Both the position numbers and the translations under genes were made by a program. This document shows, piece by piece, positions 8,692-16,988 of a stretch of DNA of 64,000 bases. How positions within the stretch are numbered: the first letter of the stretch is position 1; each line of letters starts with the position of its first letter. The stretch is taken from contig NZ_FOLY01000005.1 in the NCBI RefSeq assembly GCF_900112585.1, positions 62,001 through 126,000 of the forward strand, given 5' to 3'. Under the pieces are notes generated by a model that made no database searches, was not told the origin of the DNA, and saw only the letters and a list, made by a program, of their open reading frames with translations. This DNA is from Kushneria avicenniae. GTDB taxonomy: Bacteria > Pseudomonadota > Gammaproteobacteria > Pseudomonadales > Halomonadaceae.

Positions 8692-9423
8692 CTACAGGCT
8701 TTCAACGGTGATGTGCTCCCGCCAGCGATCGATTCGCCGGCGCGCCCGCCAGGAGGTGAGCATATGGGTATTCTTCTTCTCCGGGACCAGCATCAGCTGA
8801 TTGTCCTCGTCGCGAACAAGATTGAATCGGCGTCGCGCGCCGATCGGGCGCTTTTCCGTGGCCTGAATGACGATCAGGTTGATCTCGATGGCCTTCAGCG
8901 TCTCGTCGCTGCCACTGACGGTGTAATCACGTTCAAGCGTCAGACCGTGCTGCTGTGCAGCGTGGGCAAGAATGCGATCGAAGCGGCTTGCCTGCATGTA
9001 CTGCATCGAGTTGAGCGGACCCATGCGGGTGACCAGCTCGCCTTCCTCCTCGCCACCGCCCTTGCCGGTGTCACCCTCATCAGTGGTGGTCTCGTCGGAG
9101 GAGGGCGACTGCTGGCGGGTATCTTCATCGGCAAGTTCGGTGATATCGCAGGCCAGCGTCTGCCGGTCGGTCTCCAGGCGCGCCATGATGGACTCCACGA
9201 AAACGACACCGTGGCCCATGTTGCTGATCAGGCACGGGCCCTCGACTTGATTGCCCTTGCCGTGCTTGATCAGGATGGCGGGGCGGCGCAGGGCGCGAGC
9301 ATCACTGACCGCCACCTGCATGGCGATCCCCCAGATCAGCACGTGGCCGATACTGGCCAGACCGCCAACCACGATCGCATTGTCGGTAATCCAGGCCCAC
9401 AGGGGCTGTAGCTGGCTGAGCAT
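8692..9423 (-). CDS. One-helix membrane protein of unknown family (paralogue B)
   Basis: 243 residues, homologous along its length to the 4696-5400 protein: LWAWITDNA at the start, one membrane helix (about 15-37), then HGKG, SNM, IMAR, EINLIVI and LMLVPE landmarks. It differs by an acidic, Gly-rich low-complexity insert around residues 105-130 (many Asp, Glu, Ser, Gly). The gene is divergent from the rhodopsin gene, sharing a 283-base intergenic region with it. No function can be assigned; the position suggests a link with the membrane energetics of the neighbourhood, but that is inference. Confidence 0.68.
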   Translation of the reverse strand: MLSQLQPLWAWITDNAIVVGGLASIGHVLIWGIAMQVAVSDARALRRPAILIKHGKGNQVEGPCLISNMGHGVVFVESIMARLETDRQTLACDITELADEDTRQQSPSSDETTTDEGDTGKGGGEEEGELVTRMGPLNSMQYMQASRFDRILAHAAQQHGLTLERDYTVSGSDETLKAIEINLIVIQATEKRPIGARRRFNLVRDEDNQLMLVPEKKNTHMLTSWRARRRIDRWREHITVESL

Positions 9424-9547
9424 GCCGCCCTCTCTCGATAGGCGTGGAAAATGGAAGGTATGTGAAGCGTCAGGGTAGCAGAGTGCGCGGGTCAGCTCGT
9501 TTCAGTTGTGGGTCAGAAGAACGTCCGGATCACACCTCCAGGGTGCG

Positions 9548-9580
9548 ATCCTGCACCAAAAATTACATTTGATGCAGGAT
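9548..9580. promoter_or_regulatory. Inverted repeat upstream of the rhodopsin gene
   Basis: ATCCTGCA (9548-9555) and TGCAGGAT (9573-9580) form a perfect 8-base dyad with a 17-base A/T-rich spacer in the divergent region between paralogue B and the rhodopsin gene. A spaced dyad of this kind suits a dimeric regulator. A TTGATG hexamer at 9569-9574 overlaps it and could be a -35 element. Confidence 0.45.
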
Positions 9581-9706
9581 TTAACCCCGACTAACTTTAA
9601 ATTGTCTTCAGTCTGGTTTCAGAAATCGCCTGCACGTCCTGTGACGGACTGGCGCTGTGTCTGACACCGGTGACGATACCCCTTCACAAGCAATGGAGTG
9701 CTTGAC

Positions 9707-10384
9707 ATGTCATCTGGCGTACAACTTTCCTTCACGATCGGCTGGATTGCGATGCTGCTGGGAGGCGTGCTGTTCTGGCTTTCCAGCCGCCGTCTGCCGC
9801 CCCTTGAAAAGCGCCATGGCGTAGCGGCCATGACCATCGTGTTTGTGGCCTTTGCCAACTACCTGGCCATGGCGCTGGGCCAGGGCGATATCTTCTTCAA
9901 TGATCGCACGGTCTATTTTGCCCGTTATACCGACTGGGTCATCACCACGCCCATTCTGCTGGCCAGCCTTGCCATGTTTGCCGGTCGCTCGCTTGGGCGC
10001 ATTGCGACGCTGCTGGCGGCGCTGATCGCGGCCGATGTCTACATGATCGTGACCGGCCTGGTGGGTAATCTCTCCTCTGCACCCTACAACTACTATTGGT
10101 GGGTGATCAGCATGATGGCCTTTCTGGTCGTGCTGGTGCTGGTATGGGGACCGCTGCGTCGTCACGCCGAAGAGGATGGACAGATCGCGCCCTACTCGAA
10201 GCTGGCCGGCATGCTGACCGCACTCTGGGTGTGCTACCCCATCGTCTGGCTGGCAGGCAGCTCCGGTGCTTCCATCATCTCGGTGACCGTTGAAAGCTGG
10301 CTCTATCTGGTGCTGGACGTGACGGCCAAGGTCGGCTTTGGTGCGGTCGCGCTCAATGCCGCTCGTCAGAGCCGGACGCGCTGA
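9707..10384 (+). CDS. Bacteriorhodopsin-like retinal protein with Asp-Thr-Ser motif
   Basis: 225 residues, seven membrane helices. Helix C has Arg73, Asp76 (primary proton acceptor, BR Asp85) and Thr80 (BR Thr89), but Ser87 at the BR Asp96 donor position. Leu84 is at the green/blue tuning position (BR Leu93), predicting green absorption. Helix F has Trp174, Tyr177 and Pro178; helix G has Asp204 and the retinal Schiff-base Lys208 in LDVTAKVGFG. BR Glu204 is kept as Glu196, Glu194 is Ser. The closest resemblance is to archaeal-type pumps instead of proteorhodopsin. Start at ATG 9707 after GGAG; a GTG at 9698 has no site. blh follows, giving retinal. Confidence 0.93.
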   Translation: MSSGVQLSFTIGWIAMLLGGVLFWLSSRRLPPLEKRHGVAAMTIVFVAFANYLAMALGQGDIFFNDRTVYFARYTDWVITTPILLASLAMFAGRSLGRIATLLAALIAADVYMIVTGLVGNLSSAPYNYYWWVISMMAFLVVLVLVWGPLRRHAEEDGQIAPYSKLAGMLTALWVCYPIVWLAGSSGASIISVTVESWLYLVLDVTAKVGFGAVALNAARQSRTR

Positions 10385-10392
10385 GGTCATGA

Positions 10393-10415
10393 CCGGGCCG
10401 CTTTGTGCGGCCCGG
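10393..10415 (+). other. Intercistronic hairpin between rhodopsin and blh genes
   Basis: CCGGGCCGC (10393-10401) pairs perfectly with GCGGCCCGG (10407-10415) around a five-base loop, nine bases after the rhodopsin stop. No T-run follows directly, so it is not a classic terminator; it could shield the rhodopsin mRNA end or attenuate blh. Confidence 0.6.
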
Positions 10416-10452
10416 GCAGTACGCTTTTAGCGGCTCAAGAGGGCACAGGATC

Positions 10453-11379
10453 ATGACCTCCATCAGAGCACTGCACGCTTCAAATACCGATACCGGGGCC
10501 CTGCGCGGGAGACTCGTCTGGCTGATGGCCGCTGCCCTGGTGGTAGCACTGCTGGGAGAGCAGGGCGCCTCTGCCGGCGTACTGTCGCTGCTGGTGCTGA
10601 CGCTTGGCGTGGCGCTGCTGGGACTGCCTCACGGCGCCTTTGATCATCTGACCGGGGCGCGGCTGATCGATTACTACCTGCCGAATGCGCGGCATCCGCG
10701 GACCTGTCTTGGTGTGTTCATGCTGGGCTACGGGCTGCTGTCGATCTCGCTGCTGTGGTGCTGGTACCACTGGCCCACGCTGGGGCTGACCGTATTTCTG
10801 CTGCTTTCGGCGGCGCATTTCGGCACCGACTGGCGTGGCCAGCAGTCGCTGATCTGTCGGCTGTGCTGGGGCGCGCTGGTGATTGCGCTGCCGTTTGTCT
10901 GGCGCCCGGATGAGGTGGCCGGCATCGTCCAGAAACTGGCTGTCCCCGAGCCTGCCCCCTTTCTTCAGGCGGCACGCCCGGTAGTGGCGCTGGCGCTGGG
11001 CATCGTACTCGTGGGCATTCGCCACCGCGGCGTCGCGTTTTTATCGGCGACCGGGCTGTTGCTGCTGGGCGCGGCCGTACTCAATCCGCTGGCCTACTTT
11101 GTCTGCTACTTTTGCTGCTTTCACAGCCCGCTGCATCTATCGACCCTCCGTCATGAGCACGGTCTGACCGGGCGCCGGCGGATGCTGACGGTGGCCGCTC
11201 CAATCGTGCTGATGACCTGGCTGGGTGCGGGCGCCGGCTATCTGTGGATGAGCCACGACCATGTGACGGGGGCCCTGATCAAGACGATCTTTATCGGGCT
11301 GGCCTGTCTGACGGTGCCGCACATGCTGGTCGAGTGGCTGGGCGAGCGTATCGCTCACGCGCCCGTGAAGAGCGCCTAG
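10453..11379 (+). CDS. blh: Brp/Blh beta-carotene 15,15'-dioxygenase
   Basis: 308 residues of a polytopic membrane enzyme that cleaves beta-carotene into two retinal molecules, the chromophore for the upstream rhodopsin. The four iron-binding histidines of the family are visible: His60 (GLPHGAFDH), His122 (SAAHFGTDW), His224 and His228 (CCFHSPLHLS). A TVPHMLVEWL segment near the end is also typical. I start at 10453, after CACAGGATC, instead of a start at 10405. No carotenoid synthesis genes are in the window, so beta-carotene must come from elsewhere in the genome. Confidence 0.92.
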   Translation: MTSIRALHASNTDTGALRGRLVWLMAAALVVALLGEQGASAGVLSLLVLTLGVALLGLPHGAFDHLTGARLIDYYLPNARHPRTCLGVFMLGYGLLSISLLWCWYHWPTLGLTVFLLLSAAHFGTDWRGQQSLICRLCWGALVIALPFVWRPDEVAGIVQKLAVPEPAPFLQAARPVVALALGIVLVGIRHRGVAFLSATGLLLLGAAVLNPLAYFVCYFCCFHSPLHLSTLRHEHGLTGRRRMLTVAAPIVLMTWLGAGAGYLWMSHDHVTGALIKTIFIGLACLTVPHMLVEWLGERIAHAPVKSA

Positions 11380-11491
11380 GGCCGGGAGGAGGTTCGCCCG
11401 ACCGTTTTGATATGCGCCGAGCGTTTGCTCAATACATCATTGTCGGCCGTATCCCTGTAGACTACGCCGCCACGCTATCAATGGTTTTCAG

Positions 11492-13348
11492 GTGGTTCTC
11501 GACGTGGATGCTGTTTCTCACCGGCTGCGCGCCACTCTGGCGCTGGCACTTTGCCAGCTGCCTCTTGTCTGGCTGATCGCGCTTCGTTATCTCCCTTTCA
11601 TGGAAATGCCCCACGATGGCTGGGGCATCCTCTATCTGCTGCTGACCTGGGTTGGTCATTTCGGGCTTCTGGTGCTTTTGGGCTGGATGCTGCTGCTGTT
11701 GCCGGCGCTGGTGCTGCCTTCGCGTTTTCTCTGGCCGCTGGCGGCACTGCTGGCAACGCTGGGCGCCAGTGCGCTGCTGGTGGATACAGTGGTCTATGCC
11801 CAGTACCGCTTTCATGTGAATTACTTCATGGTCTCGCTGTTTTTAAATGATAAAAATGGCGAAATCTTCAGCTTTTCCACCAATACATGGCTTGTGGTGG
11901 TCGGGGTCGCTGCAGCGCTGCTGGCGGCGCAGGGATGGCTGGCCCGAAGACTGATCATGAAAGGCCGGGCGCGTCGTCTGCCGGTGGGCAAGGTATCGGG
12001 AGTGCTGCTGCTGGCGCTGGTGGCCAGTCATCTTTTACATATCGTGGCGGATGCGCGCTATATGCGCAGCGTGACCCAGCAGACCGGTGTCTATCCACTG
12101 CTGTTTCCGGCCACGGCCAAGGACTTCATGGCCGAGCATGGCTGGCTGGACCCGCGGGCGGCGCGCAGTGAGCGGGCCGATGTCAGTGCCCGGGAAGCCG
12201 ATGAGCTCGAGTGGCCGCTCAATCCCTTGCAGTGCGGGGCGTCGTCGCCGCCCAACATCATGCTGGTCATGATCGACTCCTGGCGCAGCGATGAATACGA
12301 TGCCCGGACCACGCCCAATATTCATGCTGCACTGGACGAAAACGGGCGCCGCTATACCGAACACTATAGCGGCGGCAACAGCACCCGTACCGGCGTCATG
12401 AGCCTTTTCTACGGGCTGATCGGCAACTATAACGCCTACATCAACAATACCCAGACCCCGCCGCTGCTGGTGACCGAAATGCAGCGCCAGAACTATGCGC
12501 TGGGCATTTTTGCCGCCGCGAGCCTGGACAGCGTAGGGTTTGATCGCACCGTCTTTTCTTCGGTGTCACCGCTGCGCACGGGCACACCCGGTGATACTCC
12601 GCATGAGCGCGATGCCCGCATGACCGATGACTGGCTCGAATGGCTGGGTCAGCATGAGCGCACCGAGCGCGACCGCCCCTGGTTCGGCATGCTGTTTTAC
12701 GATGCGCCGCACGGTTACAGCGTTCCCGAAGACGCTGATATGCCATTCCAGCCGTCGGCCAGCGAGATGAACTATCTCGATCTGGGGCCGGATACGGATC
12801 CCACGCCCTATGCCAATCTGCATCGCAACTCGGTGCATTACGATGATCAACTGATTGGAAGGGTCATTGATGACCTCAAGGCACGAGGAGAGTGGGATAA
12901 TACCGTGCTGATCGTGACCGCAGACCACGGTCAGTCCTTCAACGATTTCCATAAAAACTACTGGGGCCATAACAGTCATTTCGCCGCGCCCCAGACCCAT
13001 GTGCCGATGATATTGCACGGCCCCGGTGTCTCGCCCGGCGTGGAAGACGGCATGACCAGTCATCTGGATGTGGCGCCCATGCTGATGCGCCACGCGCTGG
13101 GCTGCACCAATCCTTTGTCAGACTATGCTCAGGGCGGCGACCTGCTCGATGAGCAGTTGAATCACCCCTGGGTGATTGCCAGCAGCTATCTGGACTACGG
13201 CATTATCGAGCCTGATCGTATCACCGTGGTCGACGGCACCGGCCAGTGGAAGATTCTCGATCGCCAGCTGACCCCGCTTGATAGTCCCGATTTTTCACCG
13301 GCAGTGTTCGAGGCCCTGCAGCAGTTTCGCCAGTTCTACGAGAAATAG
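11492..13348 (+). CDS. LapC/YejM-like inner-membrane protein with sulfatase-fold domain
   Basis: 618 residues: an N-terminal membrane part with about five helices (DUF3413-like, including DTVVYAQYRFHVN) and a periplasmic alkaline-phosphatase-superfamily domain from about residue 240 (NIMLVMIDSWRSDEYD, then SGGNSTRTG, then TADHG near 470). YejM/PbgA/LapC of enterobacteria controls LpxC turnover and lipopolysaccharide level and is not a sulfatase. The start is uncertain: GTG at 11492 has no ribosome site, GTG at 11504 follows a weak AGGTGG. It follows blh by 112 bases, perhaps with its own promoter. Confidence 0.82.
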   Translation: MVLDVDAVSHRLRATLALALCQLPLVWLIALRYLPFMEMPHDGWGILYLLLTWVGHFGLLVLLGWMLLLLPALVLPSRFLWPLAALLATLGASALLVDTVVYAQYRFHVNYFMVSLFLNDKNGEIFSFSTNTWLVVVGVAAALLAAQGWLARRLIMKGRARRLPVGKVSGVLLLALVASHLLHIVADARYMRSVTQQTGVYPLLFPATAKDFMAEHGWLDPRAARSERADVSAREADELEWPLNPLQCGASSPPNIMLVMIDSWRSDEYDARTTPNIHAALDENGRRYTEHYSGGNSTRTGVMSLFYGLIGNYNAYINNTQTPPLLVTEMQRQNYALGIFAAASLDSVGFDRTVFSSVSPLRTGTPGDTPHERDARMTDDWLEWLGQHERTERDRPWFGMLFYDAPHGYSVPEDADMPFQPSASEMNYLDLGPDTDPTPYANLHRNSVHYDDQLIGRVIDDLKARGEWDNTVLIVTADHGQSFNDFHKNYWGHNSHFAAPQTHVPMILHGPGVSPGVEDGMTSHLDVAPMLMRHALGCTNPLSDYAQGGDLLDEQLNHPWVIASSYLDYGIIEPDRITVVDGTGQWKILDRQLTPLDSPDFSPAVFEALQQFRQFYEK

Positions 13349-13601
13349 AGCACACAACGGCGCTGCGAAAAGGGCGTCTCAAATCCGGTGGCATGGTGTC
13401 CGGACGTGAGGCGTTTTCACCGGACGGCGCCGGAAAGGTGGGGTCTGCTGCGCGTCAGGGTCATCATCGCGCTCGCGGCATCGAGCGTGGAGACGGGCGC
13501 CTGGCAGGGGGCGCTCAAGGAGGCATGAATGTGCCATCCTGACACCATCGCAACAATTGTCATCATGTTCTGACATACGCTACAGACAATGGAGAACGTT
13601 C

Positions 13602-14636
13602 ATGACGAAGGATCGGGCGGCCCACAATCATCATGACCACCATCACGGCCATGGTCACGGTCACGGCCATGGTCACGGTCACGGCCATGGTCACGGTCAC
13701 CACCACCATGGAACAGACAATGAGCGGCGTCTGCTCTGGGCGATGGTGCTGACCGGGGCATTCATGGTGGCCGAGGCCATCGGTGGTGTGCTGACCGGCT
13801 CGCTGGCGCTGCTGGCGGATGCCGGTCACATGCTGACCGATAGCGCCTCGCTGGCGCTGGCCTGGGTCGCGGCCCGGCTGGCCCACCGACCGGCCAACGG
13901 TCGCAAGACCTACGGCTATCATCGCGTGCAGGTGCTGGCCGCCTTCGTCAATGGTATGGCGCTGCTTTTGATCGTGGTCTGGATTCTGATAGAGGCCGTG
14001 CGTCGACTGCTGGCACCGCCCGAAGTGGCCGGCACCGGCATGCTGGGCATCGCCATGGTTGGCCTGCTGGTCAATATCGGTGTGTTCTGGCTGCTGCACA
14101 GCGGCGATCGCGGCAACATCAACGTGCGCGGTGCCCTGCTGCACGTACTGGGCGACCTATTGGGGTCGGTGGCCGCCATTGTGGCTGCGATCATCATCAT
14201 GGTGACCGGCTGGATGCCGATCGATCCGCTGCTGTCGCTGCTGGCGGCGGCACTGATCGCCCGCAGTGCCTGGAAGATTACCGCGCAGTCGGCACACATT
14301 CTGCTTGAAGGGGCGCCGGCCCACATCGACAGCGAGCAGCTCATTCACGATCTGCCCCGCGCGCTGGACGATATCCACAGCGTTCATCATGTCCACATCT
14401 GGTCGCTGACGCCGGAGCGGGTAATGATCACCCTGCACGCCGTCCCTCACGAGGCGGTGGATCAGGATCAGGCGGTCCGGTCGATCAGAACCTGGCTCAG
14501 GACGCACTTTGACGCCGATCATGTCACCGTGCAGATCGAGCGTCAGGCGCTCTGCCCTGATCAGCACGATGTTGATCGCAACGACCACGGTCAGCATGTC
14601 TCTGAACATGAACACGCGCATTCGCCGTCGCGGTGA
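13602..14636 (+). CDS. CDF-family zinc/cation exporter with His-Gly-rich N-terminus
   Basis: 344 residues with six membrane helices and a C-terminal cytoplasmic domain. The zinc site HxxxD pairs are His74-Asp78 in DAGHMLTDSA and HVLGD in helix V, as in CzcD/ZitB. Residues 8-34 are almost entirely His and Gly, coded by an 18-base tandem repeat; the tail is also His-rich. Such regions bind zinc or cobalt. Exports Zn2+ (possibly Cd2+ or Co2+) against protons. The start at 13602 is supported by GGAG nine bases upstream; the frame is open further upstream but without a site. Confidence 0.92.
   Translation: MTKDRAAHNHHDHHHGHGHGHGHGHGHGHGHGHHHHGTDNERRLLWAMVLTGAFMVAEAIGGVLTGSLALLADAGHMLTDSASLALAWVAARLAHRPANGRKTYGYHRVQVLAAFVNGMALLLIVVWILIEAVRRLLAPPEVAGTGMLGIAMVGLLVNIGVFWLLHSGDRGNINVRGALLHVLGDLLGSVAAIVAAIIIMVTGWMPIDPLLSLLAAALIARSAWKITAQSAHILLEGAPAHIDSEQLIHDLPRALDDIHSVHHVHIWSLTPERVMITLHAVPHEAVDQDQAVRSIRTWLRTHFDADHVTVQIERQALCPDQHDVDRNDHGQHVSEHEHAHSPSR
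13644..13697 (+). repeat. 18-base tandem repeat (three copies) coding His-Gly
   Basis: The unit CACGGCCATGGTCACGGT occurs three times without change at 13644, 13662 and 13680, each encoding His-Gly-His-Gly-His-Gly inside the CDF transporter. Identical synonymous usage in all copies points to recent slippage or duplication. Confidence 0.95.
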
Positions 14637-14813
14637 CATGGTCTGTGCCATGGGCACTGCATGACGTGTCGGATAACTCAGGTGATGGATGGCGCGGTGC
14701 GATTGATCTTGAATACGCGCCACTTCCGACGCTTCAGGCAGAACGCGGGAGCCGAATCCATGGGGTGGCGCAGGCGCTGCCCCGGAACATCATCATGAGA
14801 GGAATGAAATACC

Positions 14814-15011
14814 GTGTCTGATAATGCCCAGAGGGCCAAGTGGGACAGGATCGCCGGGCAGCTCAAGGAGAAGTGGGGCATTGTTGCCAACGATCTCTCC
14901 GCCTACGAAAAGGGCGAGATGCAGCGCATCGCCGGCATGCTCAGGGAGCAGAAGGGCATGAGCCGGGAGGAATCGGAGCGCGAAGCCGAAAGCATCATGC
15001 GCAACTCCTGA
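14814..15011 (+). CDS. CsbD-like small stress protein
   Basis: 65 residues, highly charged and helical. KWDRIAGQLKEKWG at the start and an MSREESEREAE segment near the end match the CsbD/YjbJ pattern of two short amphipathic helices. The family is abundant under general stress, with unknown function. It begins with GTG ten bases after GAGAGGA and is followed by a strong terminator, so it is a monocistronic unit or the last gene after the CDF transporter. Confidence 0.72.
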   Translation: MSDNAQRAKWDRIAGQLKEKWGIVANDLSAYEKGEMQRIAGMLREQKGMSREESEREAESIMRNS

Positions 15012-15053
15012 ACTGGCCGCCATGTGCGCCACGTGACGTGGCATAATGACGTG

Positions 15054-15078
15054 AAGCCCGGCCATGGCCGGGCTTTTT
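15054..15078 (+). terminator. Rho-independent terminator after the CsbD-like gene
   Basis: AAGCCCGGCC and GGCCGGGCTT form a ten-pair stem with a two-base centre (effectively a smaller stem with loop) followed by five T. It lies 43 bases after the stop at 15011. Confidence 0.9.
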
Positions 15079-15144
15079 GCGTTAATGCCTGCCGGAAACC
15101 GCAATGGCAGCATGGCCTGTGAGGGGATGACAGGGAGTGACCCG

Positions 15145-15558
15145 ATGAGCGAGATCAATACCGTGAATACGGCTGGCGCCCCGCGCACGGCGCCGGTAAT
15201 GCTGACATGGATCGTGCTGGGCGTTGCCTGGGGGGCTTTTCTGCTGCCACAGGCCGGTTCCGGACTGCTGATCGGCTGGCCGCTCAACCTGGTCGCCTTC
15301 TGCCTGTCCATTGTGGTCATGACGCGGGGGCGCACGGTGGCCGGCATTCTGGCCATGGCGGCCTCCGTTATTGTGTCACCGCTGATCTACCTGCTGGGGC
15401 TGCTGCTTTTGATGCTCACCACGGCCTTCAATGATGTCGAGATTGACATTCAGGAGTCGGGACCGGTGCCCGAACATCGCGCCCCGCCTGTCCCGGTGGA
15501 AACGCCCTCGCTGCAGATGACCCTGTACTCGTCTTCACAACAGAAGAACGTGATATGA
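15145..15558 (+). CDS. Small hypothetical inner-membrane protein
   Basis: 137 residues with three hydrophobic segments (about 17-36, 41-58 and 63-90) and a polar Pro/Glu-rich tail. No family recognised. The start at 15145 has GGGAG seven bases upstream; the frame extends back to 15064 but that would begin inside the preceding terminator. A terminator overlaps its stop codon, so it is a single-gene unit. Confidence 0.6.
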   Translation: MSEINTVNTAGAPRTAPVMLTWIVLGVAWGAFLLPQAGSGLLIGWPLNLVAFCLSIVVMTRGRTVAGILAMAASVIVSPLIYLLGLLLLMLTTAFNDVEIDIQESGPVPEHRAPPVPVETPSLQMTLYSSSQQKNVI

Positions 15559-15586
15559 AAAAGGCGCCATGGTCATGGCGCCTTTT
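15559..15586 (+). terminator. Rho-independent terminator
   Basis: AAAAGGCGCCATG (15559-15571) pairs with CATGGCGCCTTTT (15574-15586), starting right at the stop codon of the small membrane protein. The A/T ends make it usable in both directions. Confidence 0.88.
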
Positions 15587-15824
15587 CATCAAGTCCTGTC
15601 ACTGATCAAGGAGACCTGAAGCGCTACCGTCAATCTGCACTCCTGGAGGCTCGATCCTGACGCGCCCATATGCAGGGAAGTATTAATGCCATGGATGTAA
15701 CACGATTGGCGAAAAAGGATATCGGTACGCTACAAAATCGAGACAATTGTCTTAACCCGATTAAGGCGTAATGCGTTACAAAGGCGATCATTCAATAACA
15801 TGACAACAGGAACAGTCGCCCTTC

Positions 15825-16988
15825 ATGTTCAGTGCCTCCTTCATGGATCTGGAAGCGCAGCATCGCCGCATCGAACACCGACTCAAGCAAGAGATGGATG
15901 AGGTGCTGTCTTCCACGACCTTCATCAACGGGCCAAAGGTGGACGCGCTTGAAAGACAGCTGGCCGAACGTACCGGCGTGGCGCAGTGCGTCAGCTGTGC
16001 CAGCGGCAGCGACGCACTGGTGCTGGCCCTGCGCGCCTTTAATATCGGTGCCGGCGATCGGGTGCTGTGTCCGGCTCATACCTTCGCCGCCACCATTGAG
16101 GCCATCATTCGGGTCGGGGCACAGCCGGTACTGATCGATATCGATCCGGCGACCTTCAATATCGATCCGCAGGCGCTTGAGCGCTGGTTCGGGGAGCATG
16201 CTGACACCTCAACGGCGCGAGAGGTCAGGGCCATCCTGGCCGTGGATCTCTTTGGTCGACCGGCCGATTACACCGCGCTCGAATGCGTGGCCAGGCGCTT
16301 TGATCTTCATCTGATTGCCGATGCCGCCCAGAGCCTTGGCGGGCAGTATCACGGCCGCCCGGTCGGAACGCTGGCCGATATCACCATCACCTCGTTTTAT
16401 CCGTCCAAGCCACTGGGCGGCTACGGCGACGGCGGGGCGCTGTTCGTCAAGGACGTCGCTCTGGCCGAGCGGCTGCGCTCGCTGCGCAACCACGGCATCA
16501 GTGCCTGTCGCACTCGCCATGAAGAGATCGGCATGTGCTCGCGGCTGGATGCCCTGCAGGCCGCCGTACTGCTGGCCCGACTGACCGTTTTCGATGATGA
16601 GCTTGATCGGCGCGAGCGTATTGCCGGTGCCTACCGGGAAGGACTGGGCACGAGCCTCATCACGCCGGAGCTGCCGGCGGGTCATCGCTCGGCCTGGGCG
16701 CAGTACACGGTACGGCTGCCGGAGATACCCGGCGAGGACAATGTCGCGCTCGAAGCGCGTCGCGACGCCTTTTTGACGGCGCTTCGCGAGCGGGAGATTC
16801 CGGTACGCTGTTACTACTCGCCGGCGCTGCATCACCATCCCGCCTATCGCTCGGTCATGCATGACGGCCTGGTTCAGACTGACCGGGTCGCCGCCGGTGC
16901 CTTCAGCCTGCCGATGCACCCCTATCTCGAGTCCTGCCATGTCGAGCAGGTCTGTCAGGCCGTCAGGGATGTCTGCCATGACCGCTGA
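15825..16988 (+). CDS. DegT/DnrJ/EryC1-family sugar aminotransferase
   Basis: 387-residue PLP enzyme. Asp166 in LIADAAQS binds the PLP ring nitrogen and Lys195 in FYPSKPLGGYGDGG forms the Schiff base. SCASGSDAL (about 57-65) is the phosphate-binding region. The family transaminates keto-sugar nucleotides, for example in di-amino uronic acid or Fuc4NAc pathways. It overlaps the next oxidoreductase gene by 11 bases, as in wlb-type sugar pathways where a Gfo/Idh enzyme makes the keto sugar. No transferase, epimerase or flippase gene lies nearby. An alternative start is Met at 15843. Confidence 0.88.
   Translation: MFSASFMDLEAQHRRIEHRLKQEMDEVLSSTTFINGPKVDALERQLAERTGVAQCVSCASGSDALVLALRAFNIGAGDRVLCPAHTFAATIEAIIRVGAQPVLIDIDPATFNIDPQALERWFGEHADTSTAREVRAILAVDLFGRPADYTALECVARRFDLHLIADAAQSLGGQYHGRPVGTLADITITSFYPSKPLGGYGDGGALFVKDVALAERLRSLRNHGISACRTRHEEIGMCSRLDALQAAVLLARLTVFDDELDRRERIAGAYREGLGTSLITPELPAGHRSAWAQYTVRLPEIPGEDNVALEARRDAFLTALREREIPVRCYYSPALHHHPAYRSVMHDGLVQTDRVAAGAFSLPMHPYLESCHVEQVCQAVRDVCHDR

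Noticed and set aside
9698-9706. GTG start for the rhodopsin at 9698
   Set aside because: The GGAG site overlaps that codon; the ATG at 9707 has the proper spacing of eight bases.
13644-13697. CRISPR-like repeats
   Set aside because: The copies are directly contiguous without spacers and lie in frame in a transporter gene; they encode a His-Gly tract.
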